From an uncultured Oscillospiraceae bacterium (lineage in GTDB: Bacteria; Bacillota; Clostridia; Oscillospirales; Ruminococcaceae), in NCBI GenBank assembly GCA_910587335.1, contig CAJUMG010000002.1:113678-177677 (forward strand): a stretch of DNA of 64,000 bases, written 5' to 3'. The stretch's first letter is position 1. Each line of letters begins with the position of its first letter. This document shows positions 1 to 8,617 of this stretch, piece after piece. The translations under genes were made by a program, and so were the position numbers. The notes under the pieces are model-generated. The model made no database searches, was not told the DNA's origin, and saw only the letters and a list, made by a program, of their open reading frames with translations.

Positions 1-30
1 CGCCACACAATGGTCCAGGTGGCCAACTGA
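1..30 (+). CDS. grpE: GrpE nucleotide exchange factor, C-terminal end only
   Basis: The first 30 bases read in frame as RHTMVQVAN followed by TGA. GrpE proteins end in a short beta strand of the form AMVxVA, and dnaK follows 74 bp downstream, the usual grpE-dnaK-dnaJ order. The rest of the gene lies outside the window. The identification rests on ten codons plus context, so it is good but not certain. Confidence 0.65.
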   Translation, partial: RHTMVQVAN

Positions 31-104
31 TTTTGTCAGACAAAAAACGATCATAGATAAGGGAGAAGGCGCAAAAAGCGCCGTACTATAAGGAGGAATT
101 TATC

Positions 105-1946
105 ATGGGAAAAATTATCGGCATTGACTTGGGCACTACCAACTCCTGCGTTGCCGTTATGGAAGGCGGCGAGGCGGTCGTCATCGCCAACGCGGAAGGC
201 GCCAGAACCACCCCGTCGGTGGTGGCGTTCTCTAAAACCGGAGAGCGGATGGTCGGTCAGGTTGCAAAACGCCAGGCTATCACCAATCCGGACCGAACCA
301 TCGCCTCGATTAAAAGAGAGATGGGTTCTTCCCACACTGTTGGAATCGACGAAAAGCGCTATACTCCTCAGGAAATTTCCGCAATGATCCTGACCAAGCT
401 GAAAGAGGACGCGGAAAGCTATCTGGGCGAGAAGGTGACCGAAGCGGTTATCACCGTTCCCGCCTATTTTACCGACGCGCAGCGCCAGGCCACCAAGGAC
501 GCGGGCAAAATCGCAGGACTGGACGTAAAGAGAATCATCAATGAGCCCACCGCCGCCGCTTTGGCCTATGGCGTGGATAAAGAGCAGGATCAGAAGGTGA
601 TGGTTTACGACCTGGGCGGCGGTACCTTCGACGTATCCATTATCGAGATGGGCGACGGTGTGCAGGAGGTTTTGGCCACCAACGGCAACAACCGCCTGGG
701 CGGCGACGACTTTGACCAGCGGGTCATCAACTGGCTGGTCGATGGCTTTAAAGCGGAATCGGGTATTGACCTGACCGGCGATAAAATGGCCATGCAGCGG
801 CTGAAGGAAGCGGCGGAAAAGGCAAAGATCGAGCTATCCGGCATGACCACCGCTTCGATCAATCTGCCGTTTATCACCGCCGACGCCACCGGCCCTAAGC
901 ATTTGGATATGACCTTGACCCGTGCGAAATTCAATGAGCTGACCCACGATCTGGTGGAGGCCACCATGGGACCGGTTCGTCAGGCGCTGGCCGATTCGGG
1001 GCTGAACGTATCGGAGCTAAACAAAATTCTGCTGGTGGGCGGCTCTTCCAGAATCCCCGCCGTGCAGGAGGCTGTTAAGAGCTTTACCGGCAAGGATCCA
1101 TTTAAAGGAATCAACCCGGACGAGTGTGTCGCCATCGGCGCGGCTATTCAGGGCGGTGTGCTGGGCGGCGAGGTCAAAGGCCTGCTGCTTTTGGACGTAA
1201 CGCCCCTGTCCCTGGGTCTGGAAACCTTGGGCGGCGTGTTCACCAAGATCATCGACCGCAATACAACCATCCCGACGAAAAAATCCCAGATCTTCTCCAC
1301 CGCCGCCGATGGGCAGACCTCGGTTGAAATCCATGTTCTCCAGGGCGAGAGAGAGATGGCAAAGGACAATAAAACCCTTGGCATGTTCCATTTAGACGGC
1401 ATTCCCGCAGCACCCCGGGGGGTACCGCAGATCGAGGTGACCTTTGACATCGACGCCAACGGTATCGTCCATGTATCCGCCAAGGATACGGGAACCGGCA
1501 AGGAGCAGAATATCACCATCACCTCCTCCACCAGCATGAGCAAGGAGGATGTGGAAAAAGCGGTGAAGGAAGCGGAAAAATACGCCGAAGAGGACAAAAA
1601 GCGCCGGGAAGAGACCGACGCCCGCAACAACGCCGACCAGATGATCTATCAATCGGAAAAGTCCATCGCCGATCTGGGCGATAAGCTGGACGCCACCGAC
1701 AAAGGCGAGCTGGAAAACAAGATCAACGCCTTGAAAGAAGCTCTCAAAGGAACCAATGTCGAAGACATCAAGGCAAAGCAGGAGGAGCTGCAAAAGAAAT
1801 TCTACGAGGTTTCCTCTAAGGTTTACAGCGAAGCCGGCGCCCAGCAGGCGCCCCAAGGTGATCCGCAGCAGAGCACCCAGCCCGGCAGCGCGGATGACGG
1901 TTATGTGGACGCCGACTATAAAGATGTGGATGACTCCCAGAAATAA
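105..1946 (+). CDS. dnaK: Molecular chaperone DnaK (Hsp70)
   Basis: ATP-dependent Hsp70 chaperone of the cytosol that binds unfolded peptides and works with DnaJ and GrpE. The 613-residue protein has the actin-like ATPase domain at the N terminus, with the phosphate-binding motifs GIDLGTTNS (about residues 5-13) and [10 protein letters not shown] (about 167-176). A beta-sandwich substrate-binding domain follows near 370-480, then a charged helical lid and a tail ending in [10 protein letters not shown]. The length is normal for Gram-positive DnaK. The ATG follows AGGAGG at 8 bp. It lies between the grpE end and dnaJ and is probably cotranscribed with both. No CIRCE operator is seen in the short upstream stretch; it would be expected before hrcA/grpE, outside the window. 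Confidence 0.97.
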   Translation: MGKIIGIDLGTTNSCVAVMEGGEAVVIANAEGARTTPSVVAFSKTGERMVGQVAKRQAITNPDRTIASIKREMGSSHTVGIDEKRYTPQEISAMILTKLKEDAESYLGEKVTEAVITVPAYFTDAQRQATKDAGKIAGLDVKRIINEPTAAALAYGVDKEQDQKVMVYDLGGGTFDVSIIEMGDGVQEVLATNGNNRLGGDDFDQRVINWLVDGFKAESGIDLTGDKMAMQRLKEAAEKAKIELSGMTTASINLPFITADATGPKHLDMTLTRAKFNELTHDLVEATMGPVRQALADSGLNVSELNKILLVGGSSRIPAVQEAVKSFTGKDPFKGINPDECVAIGAAIQGGVLGGEVKGLLLLDVTPLSLGLETLGGVFTKIIDRNTTIPTKKSQIFSTAADGQTSVEIHVLQGEREMAKDNKTLGMFHLDGIPAAPRGVPQIEVTFDIDANGIVHVSAKDTGTGKEQNITITSSTSMSKEDVEKAVKEAEKYAEEDKKRREETDARNNADQMIYQSEKSIADLGDKLDATDKGELENKINALKEALKGTNVEDIKAKQEELQKKFYEVSSKVYSEAGAQQAPQGDPQQSTQPGSADDGYVDADYKDVDDSQK

Positions 1947-2048
1947 TGCAGGGTAAAAAACACGCAGCAAGCTGCCGTAAGGACGTGGGATTGCGCCTTT
2001 GCGGCAGTCTTGCGGTCATAGACAAAATCGAAATAAAGGGTGATATTT

Positions 2049-3221
2049 TTGGCCGATAAAAGAGATTATTACGAGGTTCTCGGCGTTCAGAAGGGTTGTT
2101 CCGACGACGAATTGAAAAAAGCATACCGCCAATTGGCAAAGAAGTATCATCCGGACCTAAACCCTGGTGATAAAGAAGCCGAAGCCAAATTCAAAGAGGC
2201 AAACGAAGCGTATGAGGTGCTTTCCGACAAGGAAAAGCGCGCCCGATACGATCAGTTTGGCCATGCGGGGGTGGATCCATCCTACGGGGCCGGCGGCGCT
2301 GGAGCCGGTGGATTCGGCGGTATGGGCGGCTTTGATGTGGGGGATATTTTCGACACCTTCTTCGGCGGCAGCGGATTCGGCGGATTTGGCGGCTCCACCC
2401 GGACCCGCAACCCCAATGCGCCCATTCGGGGCAACGATGTGAATATCAATCTCAACCTGTCTTTCATGGAGGCGGCCCATGGCTGCCAAAGGGAAATCAC
2501 CATCCAGCGGTTGGAACAGTGCGCTGAATGCGCCGGCTCCGGCGCTGCCAAAGGGACCAGTCCGGAAACCTGTCCTGAGTGTAAGGGCACCGGTCAGGTG
2601 CGGGTACAAAGCCGAACACCCTTTGGGGTGATTCAGTCCACCCGTCCCTGTCAAAAATGCGGCGGCTCCGGCAAGGTGATCAGCACCCCCTGCACCGCCT
2701 GCAACGGCAAGGGCCGGGTGCGCCATACCCGCAAGATGACCGTCAACGTGCCGGCGGGCATTGACGATGGGCAGACATTCGCCATGCAGGGCCAGGGAGA
2801 TCACGGCGTTAACGCCGGACCGGCGGGCGATCTTCACATAACCGTTTCAGTGCGGCCAGACCCGCTCTTTGAACGGGATGGATACCACGTTTTGTGCGAG
2901 GTACCCCTCACCTTTACCCAAGCGGCTTTGGGAGACGAGGTGGTGGTTCCCACCATCGACGGCAAGGTGAAATACACCGTTCCGGAGGGGACCCAGCCGG
3001 GGACCGTCTTCCGCCTGCGCAATAAGGGAATTCCCTATGTCAACGGCCGGGGCCGGGGCGACCAGTATGTGACTGTCGTTCTGGAGGTGCCGAAAAACCT
3101 AAACCAAAAGCAAAAACAGGCGTTAAAAGAGTTCGAAAAGGTCACCACCGATAAAAATTACGAAAAGCGCAAAGGCTTTTTCGAGAAGCTGAAGGATGCT
3201 TTGGGCGGAGAAGAAAAATAA
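2049..3221 (+). CDS. dnaJ: Chaperone protein DnaJ (Hsp40, type I)
   Basis: Co-chaperone that delivers clients to DnaK and stimulates its ATPase. The 390-residue protein shows the complete type I layout: J domain with HPD at about residues 34-36, a Gly/Phe-rich linker (about 72-115), four zinc-finger repeats CxxCxGxG ([32 protein letters not shown], about 158-222), and the C-terminal peptide-binding domains. The TTG at 2049 ([12 protein letters not shown]) is preferred over the in-frame GTG at 2040, because AAAGGG lies about 9 bases before it and DnaJ proteins normally begin this way. A hairpin-capable segment (CTGCCG...CGGCAG, 1972-2007) sits in the 102-bp dnaK-dnaJ spacer. Confidence 0.96.
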   Translation: MADKRDYYEVLGVQKGCSDDELKKAYRQLAKKYHPDLNPGDKEAEAKFKEANEAYEVLSDKEKRARYDQFGHAGVDPSYGAGGAGAGGFGGMGGFDVGDIFDTFFGGSGFGGFGGSTRTRNPNAPIRGNDVNINLNLSFMEAAHGCQREITIQRLEQCAECAGSGAAKGTSPETCPECKGTGQVRVQSRTPFGVIQSTRPCQKCGGSGKVISTPCTACNGKGRVRHTRKMTVNVPAGIDDGQTFAMQGQGDHGVNAGPAGDLHITVSVRPDPLFERDGYHVLCEVPLTFTQAALGDEVVVPTIDGKVKYTVPEGTQPGTVFRLRNKGIPYVNGRGRGDQYVTVVLEVPKNLNQKQKQALKEFEKVTTDKNYEKRKGFFEKLKDALGGEEK

Positions 3222-3232
3222 CCGAATGTAAG

Positions 3233-3268
3233 AAAAAGGGCATTGACTTTCCTGTCAGTGCCCTTTTC
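3233..3268 (+). terminator. Rho-independent terminator after dnaJ
   Basis: AAAAGGGCA-TTGAC pairs with GTCAG-TGCCCTTTT around a short loop, followed by a T-rich run. It closes the grpE-dnaK-dnaJ unit. The A-rich left flank could make it work weakly in reverse, but no gene converges from the right. Confidence 0.9.
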
Positions 3269-3442
3269 TTATAAAAATGCGTCCGTTTTCTTGTATGGAA
3301 GGTGTAAGCTTCTTCCATACAAAGGGAAGGCCTTTTGTTTTTGGGGCCAGTATGGTATAATAGCCACAAATCCGGCTGTCCTATGGGCATGGGAGCATCA
3401 GACGAAAAGGCGGATTGCCGCCGGGAGAAATGGAGAAATTTT

Positions 3443-4057
3443 ATGAAAGACGTGCTTGTGATCTATAAATCCAGATATGGCGCCACCGAACGCTATGCCA
3501 AATGGATCGCCGAGGCTTTAGACTGTGAGGCGATGCCGGTCAAACAGGTAAAATCGTCCACCCTGTCCCAGTACCGGATGCTGATTTTCGGCGGTGGACT
3601 GTACATGGGGCGGATCAACGGCATTGCGGCGCTGACCCGGCGGTTTCAGGAGCTGAAGGATAAGACTCTTTTCGTTTTCACCGCCGGGCTTACCGAGCCG
3701 GGGGATGACGGATACTATACCTTTTTGTATACCCGCAATTTCACCGAAAAAATGCGCAAGCGCATCCACTTTTTCGCCTTTCCCGGCGCGGTGGACGGGC
3801 AAAAGCTCAGCCGCTTTCACCGCTTTGTCATGGGCGCGGTGATGAAAGAGCGCGCCCAAAAGGATCCCGCTAACGCCGGGGCCTACCTGTCCATGCAGAT
3901 GGACTATGTCCAGCCGCGCTATATCGAGCCGCTGACCGAAAAGGCACAGGGCATTCTCGATGAGTGGGCGGACAAAAAGCGGCGGCAGGAGGAAATTCGC
4001 CGCCAGGCGCGGGAAAGCGAGGAGCGGTCCGAGAGTCCTGCCGGAGAAAAAGCATGA
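3443..4057 (+). CDS. Flavodoxin-domain protein (HemG-like flavodoxin fold)
   Basis: Predicted 204-residue FMN-binding redox protein. The N terminus has the flavodoxin phosphate-binding loop KSRYGATERYA (about residues 7-17), followed by the alternating beta/alpha pattern of the fold; the C-terminal 30 residues are charged. It resembles the flavodoxin-domain group that includes HemG-type protoporphyrinogen oxidases, but the substrate cannot be read from sequence. The ATG at 3443 is chosen because GGAG lies about 8 bases before it. An extended -10 (TGGTATAAT, ending at 3361) lies upstream. Its stop overlaps the next start (ATGA), so it heads a coupled three-gene operon with a DUF1848 protein and a membrane metalloprotease-like protein. 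Confidence 0.8.
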   Translation: MKDVLVIYKSRYGATERYAKWIAEALDCEAMPVKQVKSSTLSQYRMLIFGGGLYMGRINGIAALTRRFQELKDKTLFVFTAGLTEPGDDGYYTFLYTRNFTEKMRKRIHFFAFPGAVDGQKLSRFHRFVMGAVMKERAQKDPANAGAYLSMQMDYVQPRYIEPLTEKAQGILDEWADKKRRQEEIRRQARESEERSESPAGEKA

Positions 4058-5031
4058 TTATCAGCGCAAGCCGGCGGACCGACCTACCCGCCTATTACAG
4101 CCGGTGGTTTTTTGAGCGGCTGCGGGATGGCTATGCGTTGGTGCGCAACCCGGTCAATCCCCGGCAGGTCAGCTATGTGAGCCTTTCCCCTTCGGTGGTG
4201 GACGGCTTTGTATTCTGGACAAAAAATCCCGGCCCCATGCTCCCTTATCTGGATCAGCTGCCGGACCTTCCCTATTACTTTCAAATCACCCTTACCCCCT
4301 ATAAAGCAGATATCGAAACGAATCTTCCCTCCAAAAGAGTGAGGATTCTTCCCGCCGTATACCAGTTGGCCCGCCGGATCGGCCCTGACCGGATCGTCTG
4401 GCGGTACGACCCGATCTTTCTTACCCGGGATTATTCGGTAAGCTTTCATAAAAAAGCTTTCGCTCAGCTTGCCCGGGCACTGAAGGGACAAACCTTCCGC
4501 TGTATGATCAGCTTTTTGGATTGGTACGCACCAATGGAAAAACGAATGGCGCCGCTTTCGCCGCAGCCGGTCGAAGCAGCGGCCAGAACCGAGCTGGCCG
4601 CTTTCTTTAGCGGGGCCGCGCAGGAAAACGGTATGGAGATTTTCACCTGTGCCGAAACCGGTAACCTATCCCCATACGGCATCGAGCACGGCTGCTGCAT
4701 TGATGGGGCGCTGCTGGAGCAGATTGGCGGACAGCCCCTTTCACTGAAAAAGGATCCCAGCCAAAGACCCGCCTGCGGCTGCGCCCAGAGCATTGATATC
4801 GGCGCTTACGACAGCTGCCCCGCCGGCTGCCTTTACTGCTATGGGGATCACGGCGCGGGGCGGCTGCAAAAAAATTTGGCCGCCTATGATCCGGCTTCGC
4901 CGCTGCTTTGCAGCCGCCTGCATCCCGACGACATGGTACGGGAAAGAAAGATGGCGTCCTGCAAAAGCGCACAGGTTTCGCTGTTCGAGCAAAGCCGCAT
5001 ACAAACCGGTAAAAAGGGAGGAGTCACATGA
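4054..5031 (+). CDS. DUF1848 family protein with C-terminal CX3CX2C motif
   Basis: Protein of 325 residues beginning MIISASRRTDLPAYYSRW, the typical start of the DUF1848 family, whose function is unknown. The body contains conserved runs such as WTKNPGP and VWRYDP. Near the C terminus, C255, C259 and C262 form CPAGCLYCY, a CX3CX2C arrangement like the [4Fe-4S] ligands of radical SAM enzymes, preceded by an ACGC pair at about 243-245. In radical SAM enzymes this motif is normally N-terminal, so homology is not claimed. The start overlaps the flavodoxin stop by ATGA and its own stop overlaps the next ATG the same way, giving tight translational coupling. An electron-donor role for the neighbouring flavodoxin is possible but is inference. 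Confidence 0.85.
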   Translation: MIISASRRTDLPAYYSRWFFERLRDGYALVRNPVNPRQVSYVSLSPSVVDGFVFWTKNPGPMLPYLDQLPDLPYYFQITLTPYKADIETNLPSKRVRILPAVYQLARRIGPDRIVWRYDPIFLTRDYSVSFHKKAFAQLARALKGQTFRCMISFLDWYAPMEKRMAPLSPQPVEAAARTELAAFFSGAAQENGMEIFTCAETGNLSPYGIEHGCCIDGALLEQIGGQPLSLKKDPSQRPACGCAQSIDIGAYDSCPAGCLYCYGDHGAGRLQKNLAAYDPASPLLCSRLHPDDMVRERKMASCKSAQVSLFEQSRIQTGKKGGVT

Positions 5032-6125
5032 TTTCCTATTGCAAACGGCACTTAAAATGCTTTTTCTGGGCGGGCTCCATGGCGGCGGCAGCGCTACTTT
5101 TCCTTCTGCTGTCCCGGGGGGAAACCGGCTTCGCCCAATGGTATGCCGTCCATATTTTCCCTTTTTTCCCCAACACCATCGGGCGGCTGCTGTCGCCGCT
5201 CCCCTTTTCCGTCTACGAGTTTATTCTATATGGCCTGTTTCTGGGACTGCTCGGCTTTTTGGGAACGCTTTTGTTCTTTGTCTTTTGCCGCCGAACAAAG
5301 CTAAAAGCACTTTTGTCCCGCTTTTTTCGGCTTCTTCTTTGTGCCGCGCCCGCTGTTTTCCTCCTTTTGACCTTAACCTGCCTGATCAATTACGGGCGGC
5401 TTTCTTTTGGCGTGGCGGCGGGCTATGAGATGCGCGATTCCTCGGCGGCGGAGCTGGAGGCGCTGTGCGAGGATTTAGCGGCACAGGCGAACGAATTTGC
5501 GGCAGAGATCCCCACAGGGCCGGCAGGAGGCCTTTCACTGAACGGTGTCGATCTAAAAAAACAGACCAAAGAGGCCATGAAAAATTTGGGAAAACAATAT
5601 CCTTCTTTAAGCGGCTATTATCCCAACCCAAAGCCGGTGACCTTTTCCTGGGGCATGTCCCACCTGCGGCTGACCGGGATGTTCTCACCCTTTACTGTTG
5701 AGGCCAATTATAACCGGGATATTCCCGACTACGAAATTCCCTACACCGTCTGCCACGAGCTGGCCCATCTAAAGGGCTGGATCCGGGAGGACGAGGCGGG
5801 GTTCATCGCTTATTTGGCCTGCCGGGAGTCGAGCGACCCTGCCCTGCGCTACAGCGGAACGCTCAACGCGCTTTCCTATGCCATGAACGCCTTGTACAGC
5901 GCCGGCCGGCAGGACAGCTACTGGCGTATCTACGAATCTCTCCCGGAGCAGGCAAAGCAGGACTACCGCTCCTCTAACGCTTACTGGAAGCAGTTTGAGA
6001 CAAAGGTGGCCGAGGTTTCCACCGCTTTGAACGACGGTTATCTAAAAGCCAACGCCCAATCCGATGGGGTGCAAAGCTACGGCCGAATGGTGGACCTACT
6101 GCTGGCAGAATGGCGCAGCCGCTGA
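5028..6125 (+). CDS. DUF3810 membrane protein, zinc-metallopeptidase-like
   Basis: Membrane protein of 365 residues. Three hydrophobic segments occupy roughly the first 130 residues; the remainder is soluble and probably extracytoplasmic. It holds a zincin-type motif VCHELAHLKGW with H243, E244 and H247, followed about 13 residues later by a conserved acidic stretch (REDEAGFIAYL) that could supply the third zinc ligand. This matches the DUF3810 family. The ATG at 5028 follows GGAGG and overlaps the preceding stop. It is the last gene of the flavodoxin/DUF1848 operon and is followed by a terminator. Peptidase activity is predicted from the motif only. Confidence 0.85.
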   Translation: MISYCKRHLKCFFWAGSMAAAALLFLLLSRGETGFAQWYAVHIFPFFPNTIGRLLSPLPFSVYEFILYGLFLGLLGFLGTLLFFVFCRRTKLKALLSRFFRLLLCAAPAVFLLLTLTCLINYGRLSFGVAAGYEMRDSSAAELEALCEDLAAQANEFAAEIPTGPAGGLSLNGVDLKKQTKEAMKNLGKQYPSLSGYYPNPKPVTFSWGMSHLRLTGMFSPFTVEANYNRDIPDYEIPYTVCHELAHLKGWIREDEAGFIAYLACRESSDPALRYSGTLNALSYAMNALYSAGRQDSYWRIYESLPEQAKQDYRSSNAYWKQFETKVAEVSTALNDGYLKANAQSDGVQSYGRMVDLLLAEWRSR

Positions 6126-6148
6126 CCTGCGCTTTTATAAACAAAGAT

Positions 6149-6185
6149 AAAAACCGGAACAGACGAAAATCTGTCCCGGTTTTTT
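6149..6185 (+). terminator. Terminator after the DUF3810 gene
   Basis: AACCGGAACAG pairs with CTGTCCCGGTT around a GAAAA-type loop and is followed by TTTTTT. The A-run on the left suggests it also serves the converging MarR-family gene on the minus strand. Confidence 0.88.
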
Positions 6186-6206
6186 AATAAAAATCACCGC
6201 TTCGAA

Positions 6207-6689
6207 TCACTTTTTATCTTCCTTCGCGGTCAAATCCTGCAAAGGACGGTCTTCCATTTTATTGACAATGCGCAAAACCGCCCGCACCGCCTCCTGCAAT
6301 TGCAGCATATCCTCATCGGATAAGGATGCGAAGCTTTCCACCAACAACCCGTCATTGGCGTCGCAGGTACTGCGGATTATCTCCTGACACTCCTCGCTGA
6401 GCGAAACCCAAATCTGCCGCCGGTTCGCCCGGTCAATATACCGATGGACATAACCCATATCCTCCAGGGCGTTTACCGTTTTGGTAATCTGCTGCAAGGA
6501 TACGTTTGCTTCAACCGCCAGCTGGCCCATGTTCATAGCGGGATAGAGATTCAGCGCCATAACCACATGGCGTTGGGATTTACTCATTCCTTCAAAAGGG
6601 GGTTCCGGCCGGTTAAGGAATTTTTTCCGGAACAGCGGATGCATGGACATCAGCTCCCGTACCACTGTTTTTCGGTCAACCTTCTCCAC
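6207..6689 (-). CDS. MarR family transcriptional regulator
   Basis: Winged-helix dimeric repressor of 160 residues. The central region (MSKSQRHVVMALNLYPAMNM, then QLAVEANVSLQQITKTVNAL) is the MarR DNA-binding fold, and the wing contains RANRRQIWVSLSE. The GTG at 6689 is chosen because AGGAAG precedes it by 8 bases; upstream in-frame codons overlap the promoter. It is divergent from a two-gene ABC exporter, the common arrangement in which MarR controls both itself and the transporter and is released by a small toxic ligand. The ligand is unknown. Confidence 0.9.
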   Translation of the reverse strand: MEKVDRKTVVRELMSMHPLFRKKFLNRPEPPFEGMSKSQRHVVMALNLYPAMNMGQLAVEANVSLQQITKTVNALEDMGYVHRYIDRANRRQIWVSLSEECQEIIRSTCDANDGLLVESFASLSDEDMLQLQEAVRAVLRIVNKMEDRPLQDLTAKEDKK

Positions 6690-6720
6690 CTGAAACACTT
6701 CCTTCCCTGGCTCTGATTTT

Positions 6721-6824
6721 ATTATAAACAGGAATGGAATATATGTCAAGAATATTACGCTTTTATTCATTTTTTTATTTTATTTAAATTAAGCATTGAC
6801 ATAATATACATGAAATAGTAAAAT
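6721..6824. promoter_or_regulatory. Divergent promoters for the MarR gene and the ABC exporter, probable MarR operators
   Basis: On the minus strand TTGACA (6744-6749) and TATAAT (6721-6726) are separated by 17 bp, a perfect consensus for the MarR gene. On the plus strand TTGACA (6796-6801) and TAAAAT (6819-6824), again 17 bp apart, face the ABC genes. Both share TTGACATA followed by an AT-rich step, so the repressor may recognise the same sequence over each promoter. The operator assignment is inference; the promoter matches are direct. Confidence 0.82.
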
Positions 6825-6855
6825 ATGATAGAAATGAATAAAACGAGGTGATAAA

Positions 6856-8616
6856 ATGTCATCCAGACAAGCTACAAGAAAGGGAACCGGCGATATCCGC
6901 AAGCTGCTCAGATTTGTAAAAGAGTATAAGCGGCCCGCCATTCTCAGCCCTTTGTGTATGGTGGGTGAGGTTACGATGGAAATCCTCATCCCCTTTCTCA
7001 TGTCTAAAATGATCGACGTGGGAATTGCAGGCGGCGACCTGCCCTATGTGGCAAAGCTCGGTCTGTTCATGGTGCTGTCGGCGATTTTTTCCCTGTGTTT
7101 TGGCGCGGGAGGCGGCCATTTTGCCGCGGTTGCCAGCTCCGGCTTTGCCAAGAACATCCGCAAAGCCCTGTTTGACAAGATTCAGGACTTCTCCTTCGCC
7201 AACGTGGACCGGTTTTCCACCGCATCGCTGATCACCCGATTGACCACCGATGTAACCAACACCCAAAACGCCTTTGCAAACATCATTCGCGGTATGATCC
7301 GCGGCCCGCTGATGTTTGTCTGCGCCATCTTTATGGCGGTCAGCATTAACGCCCGGCTGTCTTTGATCTTTTTAGCCGCCGTTCCGGTGCTGGCTATTGT
7401 GTTGGCGATCATCTCCTTTAACGCTTATCCCCGTTTTCAGCGAATGCTGAACCAGTACGACAGCATGAACGCTTCGGTACAGGAAAACCTGGTGGGGATT
7501 CGGGTGGTCAAAGCCTTTGTCCGCAGCGACCATGAAAGCGAAAAGTTCCGCCAGGCAGCCACAAAGCTCCAGCAGGCCCAAAAAAAAGCGGAATGTCTTT
7601 TAATTATCGCCATGCCGCTGATGAACTTTGTCGTCTATGCCTGTATGATCGCGATCTCCTGGTTTGGCGGACAGCAGATCATCGCCGGAAACATGCTCAC
7701 CGGCCAGTTTTTCAGCTTTTTAAGCTACCTGATGCAGACGCTTATGTCCTTGATGATGATCTCCATGGGCTTTGTGGGCCTGATTATGGCCCGGGCGTCG
7801 GTACACCGCATTGTCGAGGTACTGGACGAGCAGTTGGATATTACCGATTCAGGCAACCAGGACCTGCCGGTGGCGGACGGTTCGGTGGACTTTGAAAACG
7901 TCTGCTTTAGCTATGCCAAACAGGGAGATAATCTGACCTTGGAAAACATCGACCTGCATATCCGCTCCGGCGAAACCATCGGCATTATCGGGGGCACCGG
8001 TTCCGCCAAAACAACGCTTGTGCAGCTGATTCCCCGCCTGTACGACGTGTATAACGGCTGCCTGAAGGTCGGCGGCCGGGATGTGCGGGAATACCCGCTG
8101 GAAACGTTGCGCAACGCCGTGGCAATGGTGCTGCAAAAAAATGTGCTGTTTTCCGGGACCATTAAAGAAAATCTGCGCTGGGGCGATGCCGAAGCTACCG
8201 ACGAGCAGATTGAGGAGGCCTGTCGGGCAGCCCAGGCCCATGATTTTATTCAGTCCTTCCCCGATGGGTATGATACCGATTTAGGGCAGGGCGGCGTCAA
8301 TGTGTCCGGCGGACAGAAACAGCGTTTGTGTATCGCCCGGGCGCTGCTCAAAAAGCCGAAAATCATTATTCTGGACGACAGTACCAGCGCGGTGGATACC
8401 GCTACCGACAGCAACATCCGGCAGGCGCTGCGGGAGAAGCTGTCCGACACCACCACCTTTATCATCGCCCAGCGGGTGACCTCGGTGCAGGACGCGGACC
8501 GGATCATCGTCCTGAACGACGGCAAGATTGATGCGGTAGGCACCCACGAGGAGCTTCTCTCCTCCAACCAGATTTATCGGGAAGTATACGAGTCTCAGCA
8601 GAAAGGGGTGGCGTAA
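6856..8616 (+). CDS. ABC exporter subunit A (fused permease/ATPase, degenerate catalytic site)
   Basis: Half-transporter of 586 residues: six membrane helices in about 1-320, then an ATPase domain. The Walker A loop reads GGTGSAKTT (about 379-387), with Ala where Gly normally precedes the Lys. The signature is VSGGQKQ (about 483-489). Walker B is IILDDSTSAVD, with Asp in place of the catalytic Glu. A missing catalytic Glu in one partner is the hallmark of heterodimeric exporters such as TM287/288, and the adjacent gene supplies the canonical Glu. It starts 1 bp-scale close to its partner (stop and next ATG separated by one base). The substrate is probably a drug or lipid-like compound, given MarR control, but is not determinable. 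Confidence 0.93.
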   Translation: MSSRQATRKGTGDIRKLLRFVKEYKRPAILSPLCMVGEVTMEILIPFLMSKMIDVGIAGGDLPYVAKLGLFMVLSAIFSLCFGAGGGHFAAVASSGFAKNIRKALFDKIQDFSFANVDRFSTASLITRLTTDVTNTQNAFANIIRGMIRGPLMFVCAIFMAVSINARLSLIFLAAVPVLAIVLAIISFNAYPRFQRMLNQYDSMNASVQENLVGIRVVKAFVRSDHESEKFRQAATKLQQAQKKAECLLIIAMPLMNFVVYACMIAISWFGGQQIIAGNMLTGQFFSFLSYLMQTLMSLMMISMGFVGLIMARASVHRIVEVLDEQLDITDSGNQDLPVADGSVDFENVCFSYAKQGDNLTLENIDLHIRSGETIGIIGGTGSAKTTLVQLIPRLYDVYNGCLKVGGRDVREYPLETLRNAVAMVLQKNVLFSGTIKENLRWGDAEATDEQIEEACRAAQAHDFIQSFPDGYDTDLGQGGVNVSGGQKQRLCIARALLKKPKIIILDDSTSAVDTATDSNIRQALREKLSDTTTFIIAQRVTSVQDADRIIVLNDGKIDAVGTHEELLSSNQIYREVYESQQKGVA

Positions 8617-8617
8617 T

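Noticed and set aside
31..104. CIRCE-type heat-shock operator before dnaK.
   Set aside because: No TTAGCACTC-type inverted repeat is present; only a short GGCGC/GCGCC hairpin is seen. The operator would be expected upstream of grpE/hrcA outside the window.
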